Origin: Anaerolineae bacterium
Lineage (GTDB): Bacteria; Chloroflexota; Anaerolineae; Aggregatilineales; Phototrophicaceae
Reading direction: 5' to 3'
DNA length: 36,905 nucleotides
NCBI GenBank assembly: GCA_022823165.1
Contig: JAJDXR010000022.1
Span: forward strand, 1 to 36,905
Of this stretch, positions 14,580-22,803 are shown in pieces. The position numbers were made by a program, and so were the translations under genes. A model generated the notes under the pieces. The model saw only the letters and a program-made list of their open reading frames with translations, was not told the DNA's origin and made no database searches. Each line of letters starts with the position of its first letter. Position 1 is the stretch's first letter.

Positions 14580-15101
14580 TCAGGTCGAAATGGGCACAAA
14601 GTACATCAGATGAATCGGGTGCCGCACTGGCTCGTCGCTGTAAACCACCCGCACCCGCAGGCCGCGCCGCACTTGATCCGGCGGCGTTTTGAGCAAATGC
14701 GGGAAGAGGGTGTCGGCGCCGTCAAGCAGCACATAAACCAGCACATAGGGCGTCTCCAGCGCGCGCGCGTCGGCGTTGCTGGCCGGCGAAAAATGCAGCG
14801 CCGACCAGGTCTCGACAGCGCCCTCGCCACTGAGTTCGGTCCAGGCGGTCGGCTGCAAGCAAGCCGGGCAAAGCGGCCGCGGCGGCGCGTAAACCTTGCC
14901 ACAGGCCTCGCAGCGAGTCGCCAGAAAACGCCGGTTCTCCAATTCGATGAAGAAGCGGGAGTATTTGCCCAGGCTGTATTTGTAGCTTTGACTTAGCTCC
15001 AGCGTGATGCGCTCGACCAGGCGGAACTCCCGCCAGGGGTCGGTCACCGCGTCGCCGTCGATTGTGGCGACATCTATCTGGCTGCTGACCTTGTCCGACA
15101 T
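14580..15101 (-). CDS. DUF35 / Zn-ribbon OB-fold acyl-CoA-associated protein
   Basis: This 173-aa protein has an N-terminal helix (YSLGKYSRFFIELENRRF), a rubredoxin-like zinc ribbon with two Cys pairs (RCEACGKVYAPPRPLCPACL), and an OB-fold domain. DUF35 proteins act as partners of thiolase-fold enzymes. Examples are the archaeal acetoacetyl-CoA thiolase/HMG-CoA synthase complex, where they channel CoA intermediates, and the Ltp2 aldolase, where DUF35 helps form the active complex. Its start lies one base after the stop of the thiolase-fold gene, so the two almost certainly form a complex. It precedes dhaK by ten bases. Confidence 0.9.
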   Translation of the reverse strand: MSDKVSSQIDVATIDGDAVTDPWREFRLVERITLELSQSYKYSLGKYSRFFIELENRRFLATRCEACGKVYAPPRPLCPACLQPTAWTELSGEGAVETWSALHFSPASNADARALETPYVLVYVLLDGADTLFPHLLKTPPDQVRRGLRVRVVYSDEPVRHPIHLMYFVPIST

Positions 15102-15102
15102 A

Positions 15103-16302
15103 TCAATCCCTGCGCTCGAAGATGTTGACGACGCTAATGCTGGCGATGCCGGCGTGGGTGTCGGTCAAACCGCGGCGGGCGCCCTCTACCTGGCGGCGCG
15201 CGTCAACCGACTCCCATAGCTGCTGCGCTACTTCGATGGCTTGCAGGATGCCGGTCGCGCCCACCGGCGCCCCCCGCCCCAGCAAACCGCCGCTGGTATT
15301 AACCGGCAAATCGCCGTCCAGATCAAAAGCGCCGACCGCGACCGCGGGACCGCCCGCGCCGGCCGCTGCGAAACCCAGATCTTCCACTGCCTGTATTTCA
15401 ACGCCGCTGTAACTGTCGTAGAGCTCGGCGACATCAATCTCCGCCAAAGGCTCTTTGATGCCCGCCATCTGATAGGCTTGGCGCGCCGCCGCTTGCTTGG
15501 CGCGGAAGTTTGTGATATGCGGGTAGCGATCGCCCAGGCGCATGGTATCGCTGCCGCAGCCGCTGGCGCTGAAATAGACCGGCGGGCGCTGGCGGAAACG
15601 CGGGCAATGCGCGCTGGCCCAGTCTTCAGTCGCCAGCAGGATGCAGGCGGCGCCGTCGCTGAGCAAGCTGCAATCCAGCAGCTTGTAGGGCTCGGCAATC
15701 GGCAGCGAGGCCAGCACATCGTCCACGCTGATGTCCATGGGCTTCTGCGCGATGGGATTGAAACCGGCATTACGGCGGTTGCGCACGGCCACATGGGCGA
15801 ATTGCTCCTCGGTGGTGCCGAAGGCCGCCATGTGCGCGCGGATCATGGCCGCGTAGAAGCCGGTATAAGTGCCGCCGATCATCATCTCCCAGTCGACATC
15901 GGCCGAGAGCGCGAAAAGCTGGTTGGCCGTGCGCGAGGATACGCCGCGGCCGTTCTTCTCCACGCCATAGACTAAGATGGAATCACACAAGCCGCTGACT
16001 ACATGCGCCCAAGCCGTGCGCAGCGCCAGCGCGCCGGTCGCGCCGCCGCCTTCGATGCGCAGGCCGGGTTTGGGCGTCAAGCCGATGGTGTCTTGCAGGA
16101 TCGCCCCCAGCGTCATCTGCAAATTGAAATGGTCGCTTTCGTAGCTAGCTAAGCCATGCTCGACGGCTGACAGGTCGTCCAGGCCGGCGTCCGCCAGGCA
16201 GTCAAGCACCGCTTCCGTCATCAAATCACGGGCGTTGCTGCCGCGATGCTCCGATGAAATGGCGGTGCTGCCGACAGCAGCAATGACAGGGTGCTTGGGC
16301 AT
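15103..16302 (-). CDS. Thiolase-superfamily protein lacking canonical catalytic residues (Ltp2-like?)
   Basis: The 399-aa product has the overall order and blocks of SCP2/archaeal-type thiolases, but the catalytic positions are changed. The nucleophile motif CASG is GATG (Gly87). The HD-type catalytic His in the region before the VEDLGF block is Tyr295 (YDSYSG). The C-terminal GHP motif is GAP (Ala345 in LLGRGAPVGATG). It is therefore not expected to catalyse thiolysis or Claisen condensation. The steroid side-chain aldolase Ltp2 is a known thiolase-fold enzyme with repurposed Tyr-based chemistry and an obligatory DUF35 partner. The adjacent DUF35 gene makes a similar carbon-carbon lyase plausible. 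ATG 16302 is chosen; a TTG at 16329 is possible. Confidence 0.88.
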   Translation of the reverse strand: MPKHPVIAAVGSTAISSEHRGSNARDLMTEAVLDCLADAGLDDLSAVEHGLASYESDHFNLQMTLGAILQDTIGLTPKPGLRIEGGGATGALALRTAWAHVVSGLCDSILVYGVEKNGRGVSSRTANQLFALSADVDWEMMIGGTYTGFYAAMIRAHMAAFGTTEEQFAHVAVRNRRNAGFNPIAQKPMDISVDDVLASLPIAEPYKLLDCSLLSDGAACILLATEDWASAHCPRFRQRPPVYFSASGCGSDTMRLGDRYPHITNFRAKQAAARQAYQMAGIKEPLAEIDVAELYDSYSGVEIQAVEDLGFAAAGAGGPAVAVGAFDLDGDLPVNTSGGLLGRGAPVGATGILQAIEVAQQLWESVDARRQVEGARRGLTDTHAGIASISVVNIFERRD

Positions 16303-16442
16303 ATCGCTAAGTTCGCTGGTTGGATACAAGGCTGCCGCGCGTCGCAGCCGAAGCGCGTGACGCGCTCAAGGGCTGCTGACGCGAGACCTGCGCTGAGAAT
16401 AGCCAATGTCGCGCCTTTAGTCAAAATCCGCCGGCCAAGGCA

Positions 16443-16501
16443 GTGGTGAATAGGCGGTTATGATAGACTGCGTCGAGCAAACAAGAAAACTTTGTGTTCT
16501 C
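16443..16501 (+). repeat. 59-bp direct repeat, copy 1
   Basis: The sequence from GTGGTGAATAGGCGGTTAT to TTTGTGTTCTC matches 36694-36752 in the same orientation with only a few substitutions. Here it is followed directly by the MITE-like element, whereas at the other site it is followed by a T run. Confidence 0.85.
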
Positions 16502-16678
16502 AGTAGATGCAATAAGTCATGCAAATTTCACAGCATCGGGTCAGCCAAGGCTGACCCCTACCGGGTTCAAAATAAAGTCGAAAGTTGTAGGGGCGAGCCT
16601 TGGCTCGCCCGCGCAAACACGTAAATTCGCTATTTTGTGATGGTGTACCTATATTCTCATTACTTACTCGCGCTTACT
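16502..16678 (-). mobile_element. MITE-like element, copy 2 (177 bp, inverted relative to copy 1)
   Basis: The sequence is nearly identical to the complement of 4315-4492, including both palindromes and both terminal inverted repeats. It is flanked by TTTGTGTTCTC on the left and TCTGTGCCCTCTGTGGTGAA on the right. It is thus inserted into the same CTCTGTG-type repeat context as copy 1. Confidence 0.78.
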
Positions 16679-16996
16679 TCTGTGCCCTCTGTGGTGAAAA
16701 AAACTGTGAGCTGTTCACTTAGAGCGTTATATCCGCGATGTTCACCATTCCCAAACTTGTGTTTCCATTCTGCGCTAGCCTGTGCGATAATGCGCTATCC
16801 ATAGGCATTTGCCTGGCTACCGGGCGCTTTGAAATGCGGCAATGGCCATCAGTCGCCAGCTAGTCCGTCAAGTCCGCGAGCGTTCTTTGACGCCGCCGCG
16901 GCGCTGAGCTTTGGTCTTCGCGTTGGCTGCTTGCTCGCTGCCCGGTTCCGCCGCAAGGCGCCAATTTAGACGCATAGCAATGAGGAAAATACCATC

Positions 16997-18541
16997 GTGA
17001 AGAACAAACGCAGCAACCCCGCAGCAGATGTATCCCGCCGTGAGTTTCTCAACATTTTCGCCGCTGGCGCAGCGGCAGCTGTAGGCACGGTTGCGCTGTC
17101 GCCTCTTGGGGGCGGCATCGCCACTGCCCAGGACAGCAGCGCCTTGCGCCTGGCCTGGCTGACGCCGGCGACGCTGGATCCGCGCTCGGCCTCCGGCGAT
17201 AGTGAAATCGCCATCTTAAACGCCGTCTACGACTACCTGATCGAAACTGACGCCGCGGCCAATCTGGTACCGCGGCTGGCTTCGTCATGGGAGCTTAGCG
17301 CCGACGGCCTGGTCTATACCTTGCAGCTGCGCGAAGACGCCAACTGGCATGACGGCAGCCCGGTCACTGCCGATGACGTGCTCTGGACCATTCAGTGGCA
17401 CCAGGAAGCCGAGACCACGCTCGCCGGCTTGCTCGCGGGCGCGTCCTTTACAGTCGCCGGCGAGCATCAAATCGCCATCACCCTCAGCGAGCCGAACCCG
17501 GACTTCCTGTATAACTTGACCGACAACAAATTTGTCATTCTCAAGAGCGGCGCCGAGAACATCGGCGTCGACTTCAACGGCTCGGGACCTTTTGTGCTGG
17601 AACAGATCATCGCCGGCGACCGCGCCATCATGCGCGCCAACGAGAGCTATTGGCGCGGCGCGCCCAGCATCGACCGCCTGGAGTTTATCTTCTTTGATGA
17701 CCAGCAAGCGGGCATCGCCGCCGTGCAAGGCGGAACCGCTGACGGCATCATGCGCCTCGACAACGCCAGCTTCCTGGGCTTCAGCGGCGACGCCAACTTC
17801 CACGCCACGGATATCCCCACCAGCGGCCACCATCTGACGCGCCTGCGCAGCGACCGGGCGCCGGGGAACGATTCTCGCGTACGCAAAGCCTTCAAATTGG
17901 CCACCGACCGCGATGCCATCTGGGAGCGGGTGCAGCTGGGCTATGGCGCGGTGGGCAAGGACTCGCCCATTGGTCCCTCATTCGCTCAGTACTTCCTGGC
18001 CGAGGCCGAGCCGCCGGCCCGCGATCCGGAAGCGGCGGCCGCCTTGCTGGCCGAAGCCGGTTATCCCGACGGCCTGGATATGATCTTGCATGCGCCCAAC
18101 AGCGGCAATTTCCCGGATTTGACGCAGGCTCTGGCCTCACAGTGGGAAGAAGCCGGCATCCGCGTCGAAATCCAGCTGGAGGACGAGAACACCTACTGGT
18201 CGGAACTCTGGGATCAAGTCGACCTGGGCACAACCGGCTGGGGCGCGCGCCCGATCCCGCAGCTCTACCTCGACCTGGCATATCACTCCGAGGGTCCCTG
18301 GAACGAATCGCACTATAGCAACGCCCGCGTCGATGAGCTGATCGACTTTGCGCGCAGCTCGCTGAATCAAGACGAGCGCGTGGCCGCTTATCACGAGATT
18401 CAGCAAATCTTCCTGGAAGACGGTCCCATTGTCGTCCCCTACTTCTTCGCGCAATTTATGGTGCTGGCGAGCCATATCAGCGGCGTGGAATTGCAGCCCT
18501 TCGCGGGTCGCACCAATCTGAATCAGGCGCTGGTCGGCTAG
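16997..18541 (+). CDS. Peptide/nickel/opine-type ABC substrate-binding protein (SBP_bac_5), Tat-exported
   Basis: This 514-aa extracellular binding protein has a twin-arginine signal: SRREFLNIFAAGAAAAVGTVAL near residues 13-34, followed by an AxA-like cleavage region. The mature protein carries DppA/OppA family blocks: LDPRSASGDSEIAILNAVYDYLIETD, LVPRLASSWELSADGLVYTLQLREDANWHDG-type features, and a long C-terminal lobe ending with the usual EDGPIVVPYFFAQFMV region. The ATG at 16997 is followed directly by basic residues as expected for Tat. It is the first gene of a Dpp/Opp-type importer with the three genes downstream. The ligand could be a peptide, sugar or opine; the family alone does not settle it. 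Confidence 0.92.
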   Translation: MKNKRSNPAADVSRREFLNIFAAGAAAAVGTVALSPLGGGIATAQDSSALRLAWLTPATLDPRSASGDSEIAILNAVYDYLIETDAAANLVPRLASSWELSADGLVYTLQLREDANWHDGSPVTADDVLWTIQWHQEAETTLAGLLAGASFTVAGEHQIAITLSEPNPDFLYNLTDNKFVILKSGAENIGVDFNGSGPFVLEQIIAGDRAIMRANESYWRGAPSIDRLEFIFFDDQQAGIAAVQGGTADGIMRLDNASFLGFSGDANFHATDIPTSGHHLTRLRSDRAPGNDSRVRKAFKLATDRDAIWERVQLGYGAVGKDSPIGPSFAQYFLAEAEPPARDPEAAAALLAEAGYPDGLDMILHAPNSGNFPDLTQALASQWEEAGIRVEIQLEDENTYWSELWDQVDLGTTGWGARPIPQLYLDLAYHSEGPWNESHYSNARVDELIDFARSSLNQDERVAAYHEIQQIFLEDGPIVVPYFFAQFMVLASHISGVELQPFAGRTNLNQALVG

Positions 18542-18731
18542 TTGCCTGGGAATCGCCGCTTTCTTCGATGCAAGACGGCGCAAGACGGCGCAAGACGAGG
18601 GGCGACCGGCCTGGCCGCCCCGCAAACGCTAGACATTCGCCCGCAGGCCGCAGCCGGCAGTTGACCCGGCGCTGGCAGCGCTCATTCGGCGTGGAAGGAA
18701 TTACAGGCGACTGGACAGAGACGCAGGCGAC

Positions 18732-19634
18732 ATGAAATCCAGCCAGATCGCCAACCTGATTCGGTCGCTGCTGCGTCAGCCACAGTCGGCGCTGGGTACG
18801 CTGCTGGTTCTCTTCTTCCTGCTGCCGGCGCTTTTCGGCCCTCAGTTGGCGCCCTACGCCAATCCCAACGATCAGAGCCACGATGCGCGGCAGCCGCCGA
18901 CGCTGGACATCGGCGCGCTGCAACTGGGCGAGTATCCTTTTGGCACCGATCGGCTGGGGCGCGATGTTTACAGCCGCGTCATCCTGGGCGCCAGCAGCAT
19001 CTTCCGCATCGCCGGCCTGGGCACACTGGTCAGCGTCGTGCTGGGCTCGGCGCTTGGTCTCTTTATGGGCTACGCCGGCGGCTGGGTGGACGAAATACTC
19101 GGGCGGGTCATCGACGCGCTGCTGGCGATCCCGGCGCTGCTGCTGGCGCTGGTGCTGGTCGGCATCATCCGCAATCTCGATTTCGCAGCCGGCAGTTGGC
19201 AAGCCGGGCTGGCTGACAACGTGGTGCTGCTGGTCATTTCCGCGCTCTACATCCCGATCGTGGCGCGCGTCGCCCGCAGCGCCACGCTCGACATCAAAAC
19301 TCGCGAATTCGTCGAGGCGGCTGAGATCCGCGGCGAAAGCAAACTCTATATCATCTTCCGCGAAATTATGCCCTCGGTGATACCGTCGCTGGTGGTGGAA
19401 GCGTCGCTGCGCTTCTCCTACGCCATCTTCCTGGTGGCATCGCTGGGATTTCTGGGTTTTGGCGCCCGCCCGCCCTCGCCGGATTGGGGCTTGATGGTCA
19501 ATGAGAATCGCGGCGGCTTCTACCAACTGACGCCTTGGGCCCTGGAATTCCCGGCGCTGGCGATCGCTGTGCTGGTCATCGCCGTCAATCTCATGTCGGA
19601 CGGCATCCGCCGCTCCGTGCAGAAGGGCGCCTAG
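18732..19634 (+). CDS. ABC transporter permease, DppC/OppC-like
   Basis: This 300-aa inner-membrane permease has an N-terminal transmembrane helix (TLLVLFFLLPALFGP) and the DppC-type periplasmic segment YPFGTDRLGRDVYSRVILGAS. Five or six hydrophobic helices follow, with the cytoplasmic EAA loop VEAAEIRGESKLYIIFREIMP that contacts the ATPase. It starts 190 bases after the binding-protein gene; that gap holds a short run of GCAAGACGG repeats but no gene. It ends three bases before the fused ATPase gene. With the DppB-like permease at 21797 it would form the translocation channel. Confidence 0.93.
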   Translation: MKSSQIANLIRSLLRQPQSALGTLLVLFFLLPALFGPQLAPYANPNDQSHDARQPPTLDIGALQLGEYPFGTDRLGRDVYSRVILGASSIFRIAGLGTLVSVVLGSALGLFMGYAGGWVDEILGRVIDALLAIPALLLALVLVGIIRNLDFAAGSWQAGLADNVVLLVISALYIPIVARVARSATLDIKTREFVEAAEIRGESKLYIIFREIMPSVIPSLVVEASLRFSYAIFLVASLGFLGFGARPPSPDWGLMVNENRGGFYQLTPWALEFPALAIAVLVIAVNLMSDGIRRSVQKGA

Positions 19635-19637
19635 CCC

Positions 19638-21791
19638 ATGAGCGCCGCCGCCCCCTTACTCAATGTCGATAAGCTGACGATCAGCTATCGCATCAAGCGC
19701 GACTGGATTCCGGCCGTGCGCGACTTCCGCCTGCGATTGGGTCCGGGGCAGATCGTCGGCTTGGTGGGCGAATCGGGCTCGGGCAAGTCGACCGTGGCCC
19801 TGGCGCTGATGCGCTACCTCAGCGGCAACGGGCGCGTCGAAAGCGGCGGGCTGCTCGAATTCGCCGGTGAAGACCTGCTGGCCAAGTCGAATGTCGACAT
19901 GCGCCGCCTGTGGTCCAAGCGCATCAAATTCGTGCCGCAGAATGCCGGCGCCGCTCTCAACCCGTCGATCAAGATCGGGCGCCAGGTCACCGAAGTCCTC
20001 AAAGCCGCCGATGGCATCGAGGGCAAAGCCGCCACCGACGCCATGATCGACATGTTCCATCAGGTCAACCTGGTCGACCCCGAGCGCGTCGCCGAGCGTT
20101 ACCCGCATGAACTCAGCGGCGGCATGCAGCAGCGCGTCACCATCGCCATGGCGCTGATAAGCAATCCCGACCTGCTGATCATGGACGAGCCGACCACGGG
20201 CCTGGATGTCACCACCGAAGCCGTCATTCTGGATCTGGTGCGTGGCTTAATCGCCGATCGGCATACCGGCGTCATTTATATCACGCACAATCTGGGCGTG
20301 GTGGCGCAATTATGCGAGCGAGTGCTGGTGCTCTACGCCGGCGAAATCATGGAAGAAGCGGATGCCCACGACCTTTTTCAGCATCCGCATCATCCCTACA
20401 CGCGCGGGCTAATCAACAGCGTGCCCAAACCGGGCCAGAGCAAATATCAAGCCCGCCTGCAATCGATAAGCGGCAATCCGCCCGCGCTGACGCAGCAAGC
20501 CAGCGCCTGCGTTTTCGCTGACCGCTGTCCTCTGGCCATCGACCGCTGCCGGACAGAGAAACCGCCGCTGGAGCGCCTGCCTGCTGCGCGGCTGGCGCGC
20601 TGCCATCGCTGGGAGGAAGTGGATGCAGTTGCGCAACCCCCCTCTAAGTCTCCCCCCATCGCGATGGGGGGAGACTTGCCGACTTCGGCGAGTGATATTA
20701 CTCCCCTTCCCTCTTTATGGGGGAAGGGGCCGGGGGATGGGGGCGCCACCACCCTCATGCGCGTCAGCGACCTGAGCAAACAATTTCCCGTTGCGGCGAC
20801 TCTGCGCGAGGCGCTGCGGCGGGTCAAGCCAACGCCGATTCGCGCCGTTGACGGCGTTGATCTGCAGCTGCGAGCCGGTCAAACGCTTGGGCTGGTCGGC
20901 GAAAGCGGCAGCGGCAAGACCACTCTGGCGCGCCTCATCATCGGGCTGGAACAGCGCAGCAGCGGCAAACTCGAGTTGCTGGGTTTGGACGTACGCAACA
21001 GCGTCCGCGAGCGCAGCCCCGATGTCCTCTCCCATCTGCAGATGGTCTTCCAGAACCCGCAGAACTCGCTCAATCCCTATCTTTCGGCGCGCCAGGCGAT
21101 ACGCCGCCCCTTGATCAAGCTGCGCGGCCTGCCCCCCGACGCCGCCGATGCCGAAGCGCTGGCGCTTCTGGAGCGCGTCAACTTGCGCGCCGAGTACGCC
21201 GAGCGCTACCCGGACGAACTCAGCGGCGGCGAGAAACAGCGCGTCGCCATCGCCCGCGCCTTCGCCTCCGACCCGGCGCTGATCATCTGCGACGAGCCCG
21301 TCTCGGCTCTGGATGTATCGGTGCAGTCCGCGGTGCTTAACCTGCTGGCGCAATTGCAAGAAGCGCATAGCAGCGCCTATCTCTTTATCTCGCATGACCT
21401 GTCCGTTGTCGGCTACCTGGCCGATACGCTCGCCGTCATGTATCTCGGTCAAATATGCGAAGTCGGCGAAGCGCGCGAGCTGTTCCAGCCACCCTACCAT
21501 CCTTACACCGAAGCGCTGGTCTCGGCTATTCCTGTGGCTGATCCCGGGCATAAAACCGAGCGCATCCTGCTCAGCGACAATCTGCCCAGCGCGCAAAACT
21601 TGCCCAGCGGCTGCCGTTTTCATACGCGCTGTCCGCGCAAAATCGGCGTGGTTTGCGAACAGGAAGCGCCGCCCTGGCGCGAAGGCGGCGCCAGTCATCG
21701 CATCCGCTGCCATATCCCGCTGGATGAGTTGACGACCCTGCAATCCGATCTGGTTGCGGCCGATTTGGCGCCAGCGGCGGAGGACAGCTAG
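19638..21791 (+). CDS. Fused DppD-DppF-type ABC transporter ATPase
   Basis: This 717-aa protein combines both ATPases of a Dpp/Opp importer. The first half has Walker A GESGSGKS (44-51), signature LSGGM (159-163), Walker [13 protein letters not shown] and a switch ITHNLG. An oligopeptide-transporter C-terminal region follows, with Cys-containing [10 protein letters not shown]. The second half has Walker A GESGSGKT (421-428), signature LSGGE (528-532), Walker [13 protein letters not shown], switch ISHDLS and a similar FHTRCP-type tail. Both halves look active. Residues 334-372 are a proline- and glycine-rich linker encoded by a palindromic repeat. Single-chain DppDF fusions are known, but the repeat-derived linker is unusual. 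Confidence 0.95.
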   Translation: MSAAAPLLNVDKLTISYRIKRDWIPAVRDFRLRLGPGQIVGLVGESGSGKSTVALALMRYLSGNGRVESGGLLEFAGEDLLAKSNVDMRRLWSKRIKFVPQNAGAALNPSIKIGRQVTEVLKAADGIEGKAATDAMIDMFHQVNLVDPERVAERYPHELSGGMQQRVTIAMALISNPDLLIMDEPTTGLDVTTEAVILDLVRGLIADRHTGVIYITHNLGVVAQLCERVLVLYAGEIMEEADAHDLFQHPHHPYTRGLINSVPKPGQSKYQARLQSISGNPPALTQQASACVFADRCPLAIDRCRTEKPPLERLPAARLARCHRWEEVDAVAQPPSKSPPIAMGGDLPTSASDITPLPSLWGKGPGDGGATTLMRVSDLSKQFPVAATLREALRRVKPTPIRAVDGVDLQLRAGQTLGLVGESGSGKTTLARLIIGLEQRSSGKLELLGLDVRNSVRERSPDVLSHLQMVFQNPQNSLNPYLSARQAIRRPLIKLRGLPPDAADAEALALLERVNLRAEYAERYPDELSGGEKQRVAIARAFASDPALIICDEPVSALDVSVQSAVLNLLAQLQEAHSSAYLFISHDLSVVGYLADTLAVMYLGQICEVGEARELFQPPYHPYTEALVSAIPVADPGHKTERILLSDNLPSAQNLPSGCRFHTRCPRKIGVVCEQEAPPWREGGASHRIRCHIPLDELTTLQSDLVAADLAPAAEDS
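20646..20733 (+). repeat. Palindromic repeat inserted in frame in the ATPase fusion linker
   Basis: Positions 20646-20677 are a perfect 32-bp palindrome (half-site AAGTCTCCCCCCATCG). A second hairpin follows, with arms CCCCTTCCC and GGGAAGGGG (about 20702-20731). The sequence encodes [12 protein letters not shown] ... [13 protein letters not shown] without a stop codon. This kind of sequence is typical of intergenic repeats, not of ABC domains. Confidence 0.8.
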
Positions 21792-21796
21792 CCGAT

Positions 21797-22777
21797 ATGC
21801 TGCACTTCCTGCGCCGCCGATTTATCTTCTTTTTCTTCACTTACCTGCTGAGCTCGCTGATGATCTTCTTGCTGCTGCGTGTGTTGCCGGGCGATCCGGC
21901 GCGGGTCATCGCCGGCGGACGCGAAGCCACCGAGGCGCAAGTGGAAGAAATCCGCGACCAGCTCGGCTTAAACGCAGCCATGCCGCAGCAATACCTGACC
22001 TGGCTGGGCGACTTTTTGCGTGGCGAATGGGGCGAGACGATCGCCTTCCGCGGCGCGCGCAATCGCCAACTCATCAGCGAGCGCGCGGTCAACTCCGCGC
22101 GGCTGGCGGCTGTGGCGCTGCTGCTGTCCGTGCCCATTTCCCTTGTCCTGGGCGTCATCGCCGGGCTCAGCGAGAACAAACTGCCGGATATCCTCATCTC
22201 GCTGCTGACGCTCTCGGTGGTCAGCCTGCCCGAATTTGTGACGGGTTTGTTCTTGATCAATATCGTGGCGCTGCGCTGGGGCCGCGGCGCGCTGGCGGAG
22301 GCGCTGGGCTGGTGGTTCCCGTCCAGTTCCGCCGTACCCGCCAACGCGTCCTTCAGCGAGATGCTGCCTGCGCTCTGGCTGCCAGCCATCGCCGCGACTT
22401 TGGTGCTGCTGGCTTACATCTCCCGCTTGACCCGCGCCGGCGTCATCGAAGAGCTTAAGCGCGACTACGTGCGCACGGCGGCGCTCAAGGGCATCGCCTG
22501 GCGCACGGTCATCTGGCGACATGTCCTGCGCAACGCCCTGCTGCCCACCATTACCGTCATCGCCATCAGCATCACCTGGCTGATCAGCGGGCTGGTGGTC
22601 ATCGAAGTGGTCTTCGGCTTCCCCGGGCTGGGCAGCCTGCTGATCGCCGCCATTGAACGGCGCGATCTGCTGCTGGTGCAGGCCATCGTCATGGTCACGG
22701 TGACCATCATCCTCTTCGCCAACCTTTTCGCCGACATGGCCTACGCGCTGCTGAACCCGCGGGTCCGTCTCGAGTGA
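21797..22777 (+). CDS. ABC transporter permease, DppB/OppB-like
   Basis: This 326-aa permease has the characteristic DppB N terminus: one transmembrane helix (FIFFFFTYLLSSLMIFLLL) followed by RVLPGDPARVIAGGREATEAQVEEIRDQLG, a family hallmark. Later come transmembrane helices and the EAA loop VRTAALKGIAWRTVIWRHVLRNALLPT. It begins five bases after the fused ATPase gene. It ends 26 bases from the convergent stop of the SAMD9-like gene. It completes an importer with order binding protein, permease C, ATPase fusion, permease B, unlike the common B-C-D-F order. Confidence 0.93.
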   Translation: MLHFLRRRFIFFFFTYLLSSLMIFLLLRVLPGDPARVIAGGREATEAQVEEIRDQLGLNAAMPQQYLTWLGDFLRGEWGETIAFRGARNRQLISERAVNSARLAAVALLLSVPISLVLGVIAGLSENKLPDILISLLTLSVVSLPEFVTGLFLINIVALRWGRGALAEALGWWFPSSSAVPANASFSEMLPALWLPAIAATLVLLAYISRLTRAGVIEELKRDYVRTAALKGIAWRTVIWRHVLRNALLPTITVIAISITWLISGLVVIEVVFGFPGLGSLLIAAIERRDLLLVQAIVMVTVTIILFANLFADMAYALLNPRVRLE

Positions 22778-22803
22778 ATCAAAGGAATACAACTATCAGA
22801 TCG

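Larger units (their letters stand above)
16303..16996. other. Repeat-rich divergent intergenic region
   Basis: This 694-base gap separates the thiolase-fold operon (minus) from the Dpp-like operon (plus). It contains the 59-bp direct repeat (16443-16501), MITE-like copy 2 (16502-16678) and a CTCTGTGGTGAA motif (16680-16700). An extended -10-like TGCGATAAT at 16783-16791 lacks a good -35 and is a weak promoter candidate for the downstream operon. No supportable open reading frame is seen. Confidence 0.7.

Noticed and set aside
18477..19526. 349-codon minus-strand frame opposite the DppC-like gene
   Set aside because: It is a His/Gln/Asp-rich antisense shadow that covers a clear permease and has no domain pattern.
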